Shown here: positions 1 through 7,480 of the stretch, one piece after another | How the letters are laid out: each line of letters opens with the position of its first letter | Numbering within the stretch: the stretch's first letter is position 1 | NCBI RefSeq assembly: GCF_001748145.1 | Contig: NZ_BCQA01000001.1 | Span: forward strand, 5,420,501-5,484,500 | Length of the DNA: 64,000 nt | Direction of reading: 5' to 3' | DNA from: Bosea sp. BIWAKO-01 | GTDB lineage: Bacteria; Pseudomonadota; Alphaproteobacteria; Rhizobiales; Beijerinckiaceae | Notes under the pieces: model-generated | The model's database searches: none | What the model was told of the DNA's origin: nothing | What the model saw: the letters and a program-made list of their open reading frames with translations, nothing else | Made by a program: the position numbers and the translations under genes

Positions 1-290
1 AGGCGCGCGATATAGGAGCCCTCACGCGAAACCGCATCATCAGCACGCGCCAGATTTACACGGACATCCGCAAGCATCAGGGCGAGCACGAAAACAGAGA
101 AGGCCAGCAGACTGCCATGAACGACCTCGGCGAGCTTGTTGGGTTCCTCGACGGCGTCCCGAGGCCGGGCGAACCATAGGCGACGTGCAATGGCGGCGAG
201 CAATACCCCCAGCACCGCAGTCGATAATCCGCAAATGATCAGGATCACTGCGTCCGAATAGGCTGCAATCAGTTGTATCATCGAGAGCAT
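1..290 (-). CDS. DUF4239/bestrophin-like membrane protein, N-terminal part
   Basis: This gene is cut by the left edge of the window; only its first 96 codons are visible. The ATG at 290-288 has a GGGAGGAGG Shine-Dalgarno 4-5 bases upstream, which fixes the start. The visible protein begins with a hydrophobic helix (about residues 13-36), then a short basic and acidic linker. A second hydrophobic segment (about 62-75) is followed by a polar helix ending in SREGSYIAR. This layout matches the bestrophin-like DUF4239 family, integral membrane proteins of unknown or chloride-channel-like function. The family call is from pattern recognition on a fragment and is tentative. It lies downstream of, and on the same strand as, the VanZ-like gene (62-base gap), so it may be the last gene of the leftward polysaccharide operon. 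Confidence 0.6.
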   Translation of the reverse strand, partial: MLSMIQLIAAYSDAVILIICGLSTAVLGVLLAAIARRLWFARPRDAVEEPNKLAEVVHGSLLAFSVFVLALMLADVRVNLARADDAVSREGSYIAR

Positions 291-352
291 CGCCCTCCTC
301 CCAACAACGATAGCATGCCGGCCGGACGCCTGCCGCAGGTGCAGCGAGATGC

Positions 353-730
353 CTACCCCCTGAGCCGCTCACGATCCAGGCAGGCAGTGAGCCCCGGCAG
401 CAGGCGGGCAGACAGCCAACTCGCCGCGACGCCGCTCACGCCTCCGGCGATCTTGACCAGCGCATCTCCCAGCCGGGCATGCCTGTCGGGCGACAGCATC
501 TGGAAGAGCTCCAGCCCTATCGCGATCCCGACGGTCAGCAGGAGCACGATCCCAATCCGCCTGGGATAGGCGGTGGCGAACAGGAAACCCAGGAGCCCGA
601 ATGCGCCGAACCGTTCGAGATGAACGGCGTCGCCGATTCTCGGACGCAGCTCGATGGCGGACAAGGTTGCGTAAGCGATGAAGGTGAGCGTGAACCATGC
701 CAGGGCGCGTAGAACTCTCCTGAATGTCAT
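353..730 (-). CDS. VanZ-like family membrane protein
   Basis: A 125-residue protein with about four membrane segments (roughly residues 8-26, 40-54, 58-76 and 92-111). Between segments 3 and 4 lies the polar stretch LELFQMLSPDRHARLGDALV, typical of small VanZ-like proteins, which carry conserved E/Q and D/R residues there. The molecular function of stand-alone VanZ-like proteins is not settled. In Hyphomicrobiales they often sit at the edge of exopolysaccharide clusters, as here, 77 bases after a family-4 glycosyltransferase on the same strand. No strong ribosome site precedes the ATG, which fits a position inside an operon. Confidence 0.75.
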   Translation of the reverse strand: MTFRRVLRALAWFTLTFIAYATLSAIELRPRIGDAVHLERFGAFGLLGFLFATAYPRRIGIVLLLTVGIAIGLELFQMLSPDRHARLGDALVKIAGGVSGVAASWLSARLLPGLTACLDRERLRG

Positions 731-807
731 GGTCCGTCGATCTCTGGCTATGGGGCGGCGAGCTGCGAGCGCTCTATCGCGCGCTCTCGATCACAATGGA
801 AGCCCGC

Positions 808-1980
808 CTATTTCGCCAGCAGCGTCCGATAGACCTCCAGCGTCTTCTGGGCGACGTTCGGCCAGCTATAGGCCAGCTCCACCCGCTTGATCTGGGAGCG
901 GGCCTGCTCCTCGCTGAGCGGATTGGCGATCTTTGCCATCATCGCCGCCGCGAGAGCATCGACATCGCCAAGCGGAAAGTAATCCTCAGGAGGCAGGCCA
1001 AGCTCCCGGTTCGCGGCAATATTGCTGGCGAGTACCGGAAGGCCCGACGCCATGGCCTCCAGGAGCGCGATCGGCATCCCCTCATGGCTCGACGGCAAGA
1101 CGAAGAGCGCGGCATTGGCGAAGAGTTCGGCAAGCCTGTCGCCGGACTGGAAACCGGTCAAAACGACGCCGGGCACGGCCTGGGCCATTTCCCTGACCTG
1201 CAGGGAATAGGCGGTTTCAAACTCCGCGCCACCCGCCAGCACCAGGCGAAGGTCGGAGCGGCCGCTCCGCGCAAATGCTTCGATGAGGTCCGTTTGCCGC
1301 TTCTCCGGAACGAGGCGGGCGGCGAGCAGGACATAGCGCTTGGGCTGCAGGCCAAACTCCGCCAGGACGCCGGTCTGAAGCTCGCCCCGGGACATTGCCA
1401 CACCATTCGGCACGAAGCTGACCGAAGTGTCGTATCGGGAGCTCATGGTCTGGGCGACCTGGCGCGAGACGGCGATCCGCCCATGGGACAGGCGCATGCC
1501 GAGGTACTCGCCAAGTCTTAGCGCGCGCCGGGCAACGCCACCCCATTTCTGTCTATCGTAGTCGTAGCCGTGATGGGTCACGACCACCTTCATGCCCAGG
1601 AGGCGGGCGAGAGGCACCATCAATGCCGGTCCAACCGCATGAATGTGCAGGATGTCCGGCCGGCGCACCGCCGCGAAACAAACGCCCAGGAAGGTATGGA
1701 CGATAGCCTCCAGCGCCATCTTGCGGGGCGCCCAGAGCGAGAAGACACGGATACCGTTCGCGGGAGAAGGCACAGACGGCAGATAACGGTGTCGGCCGAT
1801 GACTTCGACGTTCCAGCCGCATTCGGCCATCTCGCCGGCCAGCATCTCGACATGCTTTTCAACGCCACCCTGAACATTGGGGATGCCGCGCAATCCGAGG
1901 AAGATGACGCGCCGTCGCGTATCCTGATCTGCCATGGTCACCGGCCGTGCGGGAGGCCCCTCGAAGGGAAGACTGGTCAA
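808..1980 (-). CDS. Family-4 glycosyltransferase
   Basis: A GT4 retaining glycosyltransferase of GT-B fold, expected to transfer a sugar from a nucleotide sugar to a lipid-linked glycan on the cytoplasmic side. The N-terminal Rossmann half opens with FLGLRGIPNVQGGVEKH, containing the glycine-rich loop. The C-terminal half carries the E-x7-E nucleotide-sugar motif in HEGMPIALLEAMASGLP. The start is uncertain. A TTG at 1980 has a good GGAGG five bases upstream and gives 390 residues. An ATG at 1935 (MADQDTRRRV) has no clear ribosome site but gives a more usual N-terminus. It is separated by 255 bases from the upstream glycosyltransferase, so it may have its own promoter. Acceptor and sugar specificity cannot be read from the sequence. 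Confidence 0.9.
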   Translation of the reverse strand: MTSLPFEGPPARPVTMADQDTRRRVIFLGLRGIPNVQGGVEKHVEMLAGEMAECGWNVEVIGRHRYLPSVPSPANGIRVFSLWAPRKMALEAIVHTFLGVCFAAVRRPDILHIHAVGPALMVPLARLLGMKVVVTHHGYDYDRQKWGGVARRALRLGEYLGMRLSHGRIAVSRQVAQTMSSRYDTSVSFVPNGVAMSRGELQTGVLAEFGLQPKRYVLLAARLVPEKRQTDLIEAFARSGRSDLRLVLAGGAEFETAYSLQVREMAQAVPGVVLTGFQSGDRLAELFANAALFVLPSSHEGMPIALLEAMASGLPVLASNIAANRELGLPPEDYFPLGDVDALAAAMMAKIANPLSEEQARSQIKRVELAYSWPNVAQKTLEVYRTLLAK

Positions 1981-2235
1981 TGACGCCTCCGCCGATCGCT
2001 GCCCGGCCGGTCTTTAACGACGATGCTGAAGAGCATTGTGCTTTCAGCTCGGCGCCGGACCTCGGAGAGATTCCTCTTGGGAAGGTAGAGAGTGGAGCCC
2101 AGTGTTCTGGAAAAACCATCTACCTGATTTCGATGAATTTTACAGAACGCGGGCGGCCATCCGCAATAGACAGTCCTACGTCTAGCGTGTTTTCTAATCG
2201 TTAACCTTTACATCGCTTTTTTATCTCGTGGTTTC

Positions 2236-3495
2236 TCAGGCGGCTCCGAGCGCGGCATAGAGATTCAACGTGCGGTCGCGAAAAGCGGCGGCGGAGAAGT
2301 CCGCTGCGATCCATTGCCGCCCTGCCGCTCCCATCCTGGCGCGCTCTGCCGCCGAGAGCGCAGCCAGATTAGCCAGTTTCTGCGCGAGATCCTGCGCGTC
2401 TCCCGAGGTCACCAGCATTCCGGTTTCTCTCTCCCGGATCATCTCCGGGATGCCGCCGATGGCGGCGCCGACCACGGGGCGCCCGAGCGCATAGGCTTCC
2501 AGGATGCTGATCGGTGCGTTCTCGTACCATTCGGAGGGCAGCACCAGGGCGCGGGACTGCCCGATCAGGCGGTGCAGATCCTGCCCGGACAGATGCCCTA
2601 CGAAGCTCACATCCGCGCCCATTTCGCCGGCGAACTGGCGAAGGGCCGCTTCATCCGGCCCCGTACCGGCCACGACGAGTCGCTGCTTCGAGAGAGCAGC
2701 GGCCCTGATCAATGTCGTCAGACCCTTTTCCGGCGCGAGGCGGCCGGCGAAGACGAAGTAGTCGCCCTCCTCCCAGTCGCTGCGGTAACGCTCGACATCG
2801 ACGAAGTTCGGTATGTATTCCAGTTGCTCGCGGCGCCAGCCCCATTCGACCAGCTTCTCCAGATAGAAGCGACTGGGAACGACGATGCGGTCGAGCTTCT
2901 CCCAGTAAAGGCCAAGCGAGCGATGCACCATCGTTTCCGCCAGGACCAGGGCGCTGTACGGCACGGATCCCTTGACGCAGCGATGGCGCAGGACGTTGTA
3001 GATATGGCCGCCGCGGCAATCCTCGCAGATCTTTCCGTCGCGCAGCATCTTGTAGGACGGACAGGCCAGCTTCAGGTCATGCGCCGTCATCACCACGGGA
3101 ATCCCAGCCGACTTCAAGGTTGCGAAGATCGCCGGGGAGAGGTGGTGATAGACGTTATGGGCGTGGGCGACCGAGGGTCGCGCCTGCTCGATCAGGCGCG
3201 CGACATTCCGCTGCGCTTCGAGCGAATAGATGATGCTGGCCGCCTGGACGACCTTTCGCAACGGGCTCGTCGGGCGACCATATTCGATCTCCGAGACGAA
3301 ATAGCCTGACCATGGCGAGGGCTCATTGCTCTCATGCTGCATGGCGAAGGGGACGACATCCCAGCCGATCCTTTCGAACATCGTCATGTGGTCGAAGAAG
3401 ACCGCCTCCGCCCCGCCGCGCCGGTAGAAATAGTTATTGATCGCCAGCAGGCGCTTCCCCGCAGGTTGGGGCTTTGCCGCGTGCGGGCTTCTCAC
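2236..3495 (-). CDS. Family-4 glycosyltransferase with Cys-rich insert
   Basis: GT4 glycosyltransferase of the exopolysaccharide/lipopolysaccharide type. The start proposed is the GTG at 3495-3493, which overlaps the TGA of the deacetylase gene (GTGA). The frame stays open further upstream, but those codons lie inside the deacetylase gene. The protein (about 419 residues) opens with KRLLAINNYFYRRGGAEAVF, the donor-side glycine loop, and has the E-x7-E motif in YENAPISILEAYALGRP. A cysteine-bearing segment (LACPSYKML...ICEDCRGG...HRCVKGS) in the N-terminal domain is common in this subfamily and may bind a metal or form a structural knuckle. It is translationally coupled to the deacetylase and so belongs to the leftward polysaccharide operon. 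Confidence 0.88.
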   Translation of the reverse strand: MRSPHAAKPQPAGKRLLAINNYFYRRGGAEAVFFDHMTMFERIGWDVVPFAMQHESNEPSPWSGYFVSEIEYGRPTSPLRKVVQAASIIYSLEAQRNVARLIEQARPSVAHAHNVYHHLSPAIFATLKSAGIPVVMTAHDLKLACPSYKMLRDGKICEDCRGGHIYNVLRHRCVKGSVPYSALVLAETMVHRSLGLYWEKLDRIVVPSRFYLEKLVEWGWRREQLEYIPNFVDVERYRSDWEEGDYFVFAGRLAPEKGLTTLIRAAALSKQRLVVAGTGPDEAALRQFAGEMGADVSFVGHLSGQDLHRLIGQSRALVLPSEWYENAPISILEAYALGRPVVGAAIGGIPEMIRERETGMLVTSGDAQDLAQKLANLAALSAAERARMGAAGRQWIAADFSAAAFRDRTLNLYAALGAA

Positions 3496-4253
3496 CAGCC
3501 GATCCGATCCAGAATGCGATCGACAGGCAGGACCGTGCATCCACGCTCGACGGCGTGACGCACCAGATGCTCGAATGTGCACGGCGTGCAGCCATAAGGT
3601 GTCGGGTCCGGTGCGATCTCATGCGTGAAGAAGACAAGCCAGCCGGGCATGTCGACCACCGCGTCGATCCAGCGTGTCAGGGCGCGCGCCTCCGCATCGG
3701 GCTGGCGAATCTCGACGGCCTTGAGCATCAGGGGATCGACCGCACCGCGATTGATGGCTTCGCCTGCCCCGCGGCATGTGCGGAAGCGCCGGCGGAATTC
3801 GGGGCGCGCCAGAGGCCATGCCGCATTGTAGGGAAAGGCGAAATTGGCAGGCTCCACGGAAATGCCGGCTTGCGCGAGATAGTCGGCATTGCGGTCCAGA
3901 TCGCGCGCCAGATCGGCGCCGGGAATGTCGCGGATCCTGCGATGCGAGAAGGTGTGGCAGCCGATTTCGTGACCGCGTTCGGCCAGATCCCGGCAGCCTT
4001 CCGATGTTATCAGCACGCGGTCCGGCTCGACCTGCCCCGCAAGGCCTCCGGCGATATAGAACGTGCCATGCACGCCATATTTCTCGAGGATCGATGCTCC
4101 CTCGCTGCGGGCAGAATCTGGAACGTCGTCGAAGGTGAAGGAGACCAGCGGGGTGTCCGTCTCCAGACGGCGCCTGGAGCCTGCAAACCCCCAGATCAGC
4201 CGGTTGCTCAGGCTGTCGACCTTCGCTCCAAGGCGTTCGGATACGCTAGGCAT
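3492..4253 (-). CDS. Polysaccharide deacetylase (NodB-homology) family protein
   Basis: A 253-residue NodB-homology protein (carbohydrate esterase 4 type). Motif 1 is TFDDVPDS, supplying the catalytic Asp and a metal Asp; motif 2 is HTFSHRRIRD, giving the two metal-binding His. Later motifs are less canonical (NFAFPYN, then FFTHEI). There is no signal peptide or membrane anchor, so it probably acts in the cytoplasm on a nucleotide sugar or lipid-linked intermediate. Its start overlaps the end of the ligase gene by 8 bases and its stop overlaps the next glycosyltransferase, so the three are translated as a unit. The exact substrate is not evident. Confidence 0.88.
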   Translation of the reverse strand: MPSVSERLGAKVDSLSNRLIWGFAGSRRRLETDTPLVSFTFDDVPDSARSEGASILEKYGVHGTFYIAGGLAGQVEPDRVLITSEGCRDLAERGHEIGCHTFSHRRIRDIPGADLARDLDRNADYLAQAGISVEPANFAFPYNAAWPLARPEFRRRFRTCRGAGEAINRGAVDPLMLKAVEIRQPDAEARALTRWIDAVVDMPGWLVFFTHEIAPDPTPYGCTPCTFEHLVRHAVERGCTVLPVDRILDRIGW

Positions 4254-5595
4254 GCGCCAATGTCCTTTGCGTCCCGGGGTAGGTTCCCGTGGTCAGAGCA
4301 GCGGAGGTTTGCAGGGACAGGCCGTAGATCGCGACCAGGAATGTGAACCAAAGGGGACTTGCGCCGTCGAAGAACAAGCTCTCCAGGCCGGCATGAAAAA
4401 TGACATACAGCCAGATCCGGACGAAGAGCCGCGTGAGATGTGAATGCTCGTCGGCCGGGCCTATGCGTGAAATGTGATAGAGCGGAAGTACTATCACCCA
4501 GATCAACGTCAGAATGAGCCCTGGAATTCCCATCATCAAGATCGTGTCGAGATACGAATTATGGGCGTGGGCTGCGGCGACTGCCCAAGTCTCGATCGAG
4601 CCACCGCTGTTCACGAGTTGGGACGTCTGCCAGAAGCCCTTCATCCCGTAACCTGCGAATGGATGCTCAGCGAGCGCTGAGAATGTAAGGCGCCAGACAT
4701 CCGCCCTGTTCGTGAAGGTGGCATCAATTCCGAGGTCTGTGACGAACTCCCCGAGCGGCCTGAAGACCGCCGATCCGACAGCAAAGAGATTGAACAGCCC
4801 CACCCCGCCGATCACGACCGGAATGCGTAGCGAGCGCGCTTTCTCGAAGATCCAGGCCAGCACGAGAACCGCCGGCAGCATAGCGGTGGACGTTTTTCCA
4901 CCTGTATTGAGGAGGAAGAGGAAGGCTAACGAGACGATCAAGATACCCGCGGTTCGTGACCAGACATTCATGACAAAAATGCCGAAGAGGGCAACGACCA
5001 CCATAGCAACCGCGGCATCGTTCTTGTGCCTGAAATGGCCACGCCATAGGCCGGCATTGATTGTTTCCAATACCTCTGAAGCCTGATGGATAGCGAGTGA
5101 CGGCTTGAACAAGACGCCATAATAGGAGATAGAAAGAATTATAAGGCAGCAAATTCCAAGTAATTTTGCGAAATGCCTCTCGGTTTTAGGTAGCAACAGA
5201 AATATACTTGCATTCGCCGTGACCATGACGGCCAGAATAATTCCCTTTATTCCTTGAAATGGGTATTTTGAAGTTACAGATACAACAATCATCCAAGCGA
5301 ATATGAGCCCGATCAATGCTCTCGGCTGTAATATTGTATTCCGCAGTGGGTGAAGTAGGCCAAATCCCAGCATGCCGAAGAAGAGGGCAAGCGAGACCAA
5401 TTGGTTCAGCGCGCTGGAGGCACGCGCGGACTGGTCGAGGACGGCCTCACCCGACAGGTCGACAAAGGGATTCAGGGAGATCCAGAACAGCAGGAAGATC
5501 GCCACGAACAGGAAGGTGCCTACCCGATCCCGAAACGTGTGCGCTCGATCCGCCATCTCGTCGTCGGCAGTTCGCTGTATGGTCGAAATCGACAT
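4246..5595 (-). CDS. O-antigen ligase / Wzy-type membrane protein
   Basis: A polytopic protein of about 449 residues with roughly ten hydrophobic helices and a larger extracytoplasmic loop near residues 290-360. That loop contains HPFAGYGMKGFWQTS and later AHAHNSYLD, the His-containing pattern typical of the O-antigen ligase/polymerase domain (PF04932 type). Members either polymerise repeat units (Wzy) or ligate the finished chain to a carrier (WaaL); sequence alone does not decide. The ATG at 5595 overlaps the TGA of the upstream wzz-like gene as TGATG. The stretch about 4700-5350 is visibly richer in A and T than its neighbours, which is common for polymerase genes. Adjacency to a chain-length protein favours the polymerase role. 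Confidence 0.87.
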   Translation of the reverse strand: MSISTIQRTADDEMADRAHTFRDRVGTFLFVAIFLLFWISLNPFVDLSGEAVLDQSARASSALNQLVSLALFFGMLGFGLLHPLRNTILQPRALIGLIFAWMIVVSVTSKYPFQGIKGIILAVMVTANASIFLLLPKTERHFAKLLGICCLIILSISYYGVLFKPSLAIHQASEVLETINAGLWRGHFRHKNDAAVAMVVVALFGIFVMNVWSRTAGILIVSLAFLFLLNTGGKTSTAMLPAVLVLAWIFEKARSLRIPVVIGGVGLFNLFAVGSAVFRPLGEFVTDLGIDATFTNRADVWRLTFSALAEHPFAGYGMKGFWQTSQLVNSGGSIETWAVAAAHAHNSYLDTILMMGIPGLILTLIWVIVLPLYHISRIGPADEHSHLTRLFVRIWLYVIFHAGLESLFFDGASPLWFTFLVAIYGLSLQTSAALTTGTYPGTQRTLAHA

Positions 5596-7136
5596 CAAGC
5601 AGCTGTGGGTTGCGGATCACGGATATAAATCCAGGCTCCCCGCGCCAGGGCTGCCGCAATCCCGAGCATGAGGCCCAACATGGCCGCCGCCACCAGCAGT
5701 ATCAGCGTACGCGGTGGCCAGCTGCGCGCCTTGGGCGGCATCGGTGCCGAGATGACGCGGACATTGCTGGTGTCGATCTGCTGGCGCTCACCGATCTGCT
5801 GGGCGCGTGCCAGGTGGCTTTCGTAGATCGCCGCCTTGGCGCGCGCATCGCGCTGCAGATCGCGCAGCTGCACTTCGGCATCGTTGTCGGTGAAGACGTT
5901 GGATTTCCCGTCGCCCGCCTTGTCCTGCAGCGCTCTGAGCGTCGTCTGTTCCCGGTTGAAGTCAGCTTTCGCGCCTTCCAGGATGCGGCGGGCTTCGCGG
6001 GACAGAGCACCCTCGATCACCTGCTGTTCGGATAGCGCGGTAATCAGCTGCGGATGGCGTGCGCCGAAGGTCGCCCTGATCGACCCGATCTGCTGCTGCA
6101 GCGTATTATACTGCGCGCGCAGACTCGTCATGGTGGTGGAATCGAAGATGGAGGCGCTGGCTGCCCGCCGCTCTGCAATCGCCGCGCTCATCTGCCGGTA
6201 GCGCGATTCCGCCTGGATGAAGCGCTGCTGCGCCTCCAGAACCTGCGTATTGAGCTCGCCCGAAAGTCGCGTGCTGACGAGCTCGCCATTATTGGACTGC
6301 AGCCCCTTCGCGCGCCGGAAATCCTCGACCCTCCGCTCCGCCTCGGTCACGTTGCGGCGTAACTCGTCCAGACGGTTATTGAGGTTCTTCACCACCCGGC
6401 CGGCGCTTTCGGCCGCCGACTGGAAAAGCTCGGCCTCGAAGGCTTCGACAATCGCATTGGATATCGCGACAGCCTTCTCGGGATCCTCTGCCCAGAGCTT
6501 CATGACCACGACGAAGGAGCGCTCCTCGCGCCGCGCCTCGACCCGTTCAGCCAAGGCGCGCATCACGGCAAGGCGATTGTCCTGACTGGCATCCCTGGAC
6601 GAGATCAGGCTCCTGAGCGCCGACAGATAGCCAGGTTGCACGAATTCCGGATCGTTGGTCAGGTCGAGCCGGTCTATGACCCGTGCCAGGACGTTGCGCG
6701 AGGTCAGGACCCGGAGCTTGCTCTCGACCTCGAGCAATTGCGCATCACGCTGCGGATTGGACGTGAAGACGTCGTCCCGGACGACGTTCAGGTTTGAGGG
6801 GTCAATGAGGATATCGGTGTAGACGGTATAACGAGGCGGTGTCGTGACCGCATAGATCAGCGCCGCGGCGACACAGATGACAATGGCGGCAACGATCAGG
6901 CCTATTCCTCGCCGCAGCCAGACGAGGATGTCGTCGGCCCCGACATCGGCGAGCAAGCGGAGACGGGAAATCGGGCTTCCGCTCCCGAGCGAGCCCTGTC
7001 CCCGGCTCGACTGCAGGGAATCCGAGCGCGTGGTGGAGGACGAGGCTACATCATCGCGCAGCGATTCCGAGCCAATCCGCGAATGGCCTGTCGGCAGAGG
7101 CGCTTGTCGCTGCTCCGACTCCTTCGGCCCGTACAT
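5595..7136 (-). CDS. Wzz-type polysaccharide chain-length determinant / co-polymerase
   Basis: A 513-residue inner-membrane protein with two terminal membrane helices (about residues 77-97 and 481-503) flanking a long periplasmic domain with predicted coiled coil (about 230-330). The N-terminal Wzz signature (TPPRYTVYTDILIDPSN) follows the first helix. A roughly 75-residue Ser/Arg-rich, low-complexity cytoplasmic tail precedes it. There is no Walker A motif after the second helix, so this is a co-polymerase without its own tyrosine-kinase domain, and no separate kinase gene is visible in the window. It is the first gene of the leftward operon and controls polymer length with the Wzy-like protein immediately downstream. 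The start has GAGGG about ten bases upstream. Confidence 0.9.
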   Translation of the reverse strand: MYGPKESEQRQAPLPTGHSRIGSESLRDDVASSSTTRSDSLQSSRGQGSLGSGSPISRLRLLADVGADDILVWLRRGIGLIVAAIVICVAAALIYAVTTPPRYTVYTDILIDPSNLNVVRDDVFTSNPQRDAQLLEVESKLRVLTSRNVLARVIDRLDLTNDPEFVQPGYLSALRSLISSRDASQDNRLAVMRALAERVEARREERSFVVVMKLWAEDPEKAVAISNAIVEAFEAELFQSAAESAGRVVKNLNNRLDELRRNVTEAERRVEDFRRAKGLQSNNGELVSTRLSGELNTQVLEAQQRFIQAESRYRQMSAAIAERRAASASIFDSTTMTSLRAQYNTLQQQIGSIRATFGARHPQLITALSEQQVIEGALSREARRILEGAKADFNREQTTLRALQDKAGDGKSNVFTDNDAEVQLRDLQRDARAKAAIYESHLARAQQIGERQQIDTSNVRVISAPMPPKARSWPPRTLILLVAAAMLGLMLGIAAALARGAWIYIRDPQPTAA

Positions 7137-7480
7137 CCCGCTTCGCCCTCAGCACGCAACTCTAGACGGAAGAGACGCGCCTATCCCCCGCAAACATGCC
7201 CTAGGGGTATGCTCCGGCCCTGAATTTTACGTTAATCGCAGCACGAGCACCGCATGTGGAAACGACGATCCGGCCCTCGATCTCAGGCAAGGTCCATCTG
7301 CGTCATCAGGCCCATTGGGAGCACGATCTTCGATCTTGATCCGAAGTCTAATCAAGAACTTGGGGCTTTGCCGGATCCTTCGAAATTTACCATTCGCATG
7401 GATATCCCGCAGCGTTAACGCTTGCTCGGCCCAGATTGGCTATGGTTCAACGGAGACGAAGGACCTGGAAGTATCTCGGC
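7137..7480. promoter_or_regulatory. Divergent intergenic region between the two polysaccharide half-operons
   Basis: About 340 bases without a convincing gene separate the leftward wzz-like and rightward asnB-like operons, so promoters for both should lie here. A perfect inverted repeat, CTTGAT (7335-7340) and ATCAAG (7351-7356) with a 10-base spacer, sits about 125 bases before the asnB-like start and could be an operator. The half around 7200-7440 is richer in A and T than the coding DNA. I cannot assign -35/-10 elements with confidence. Confidence 0.5.
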
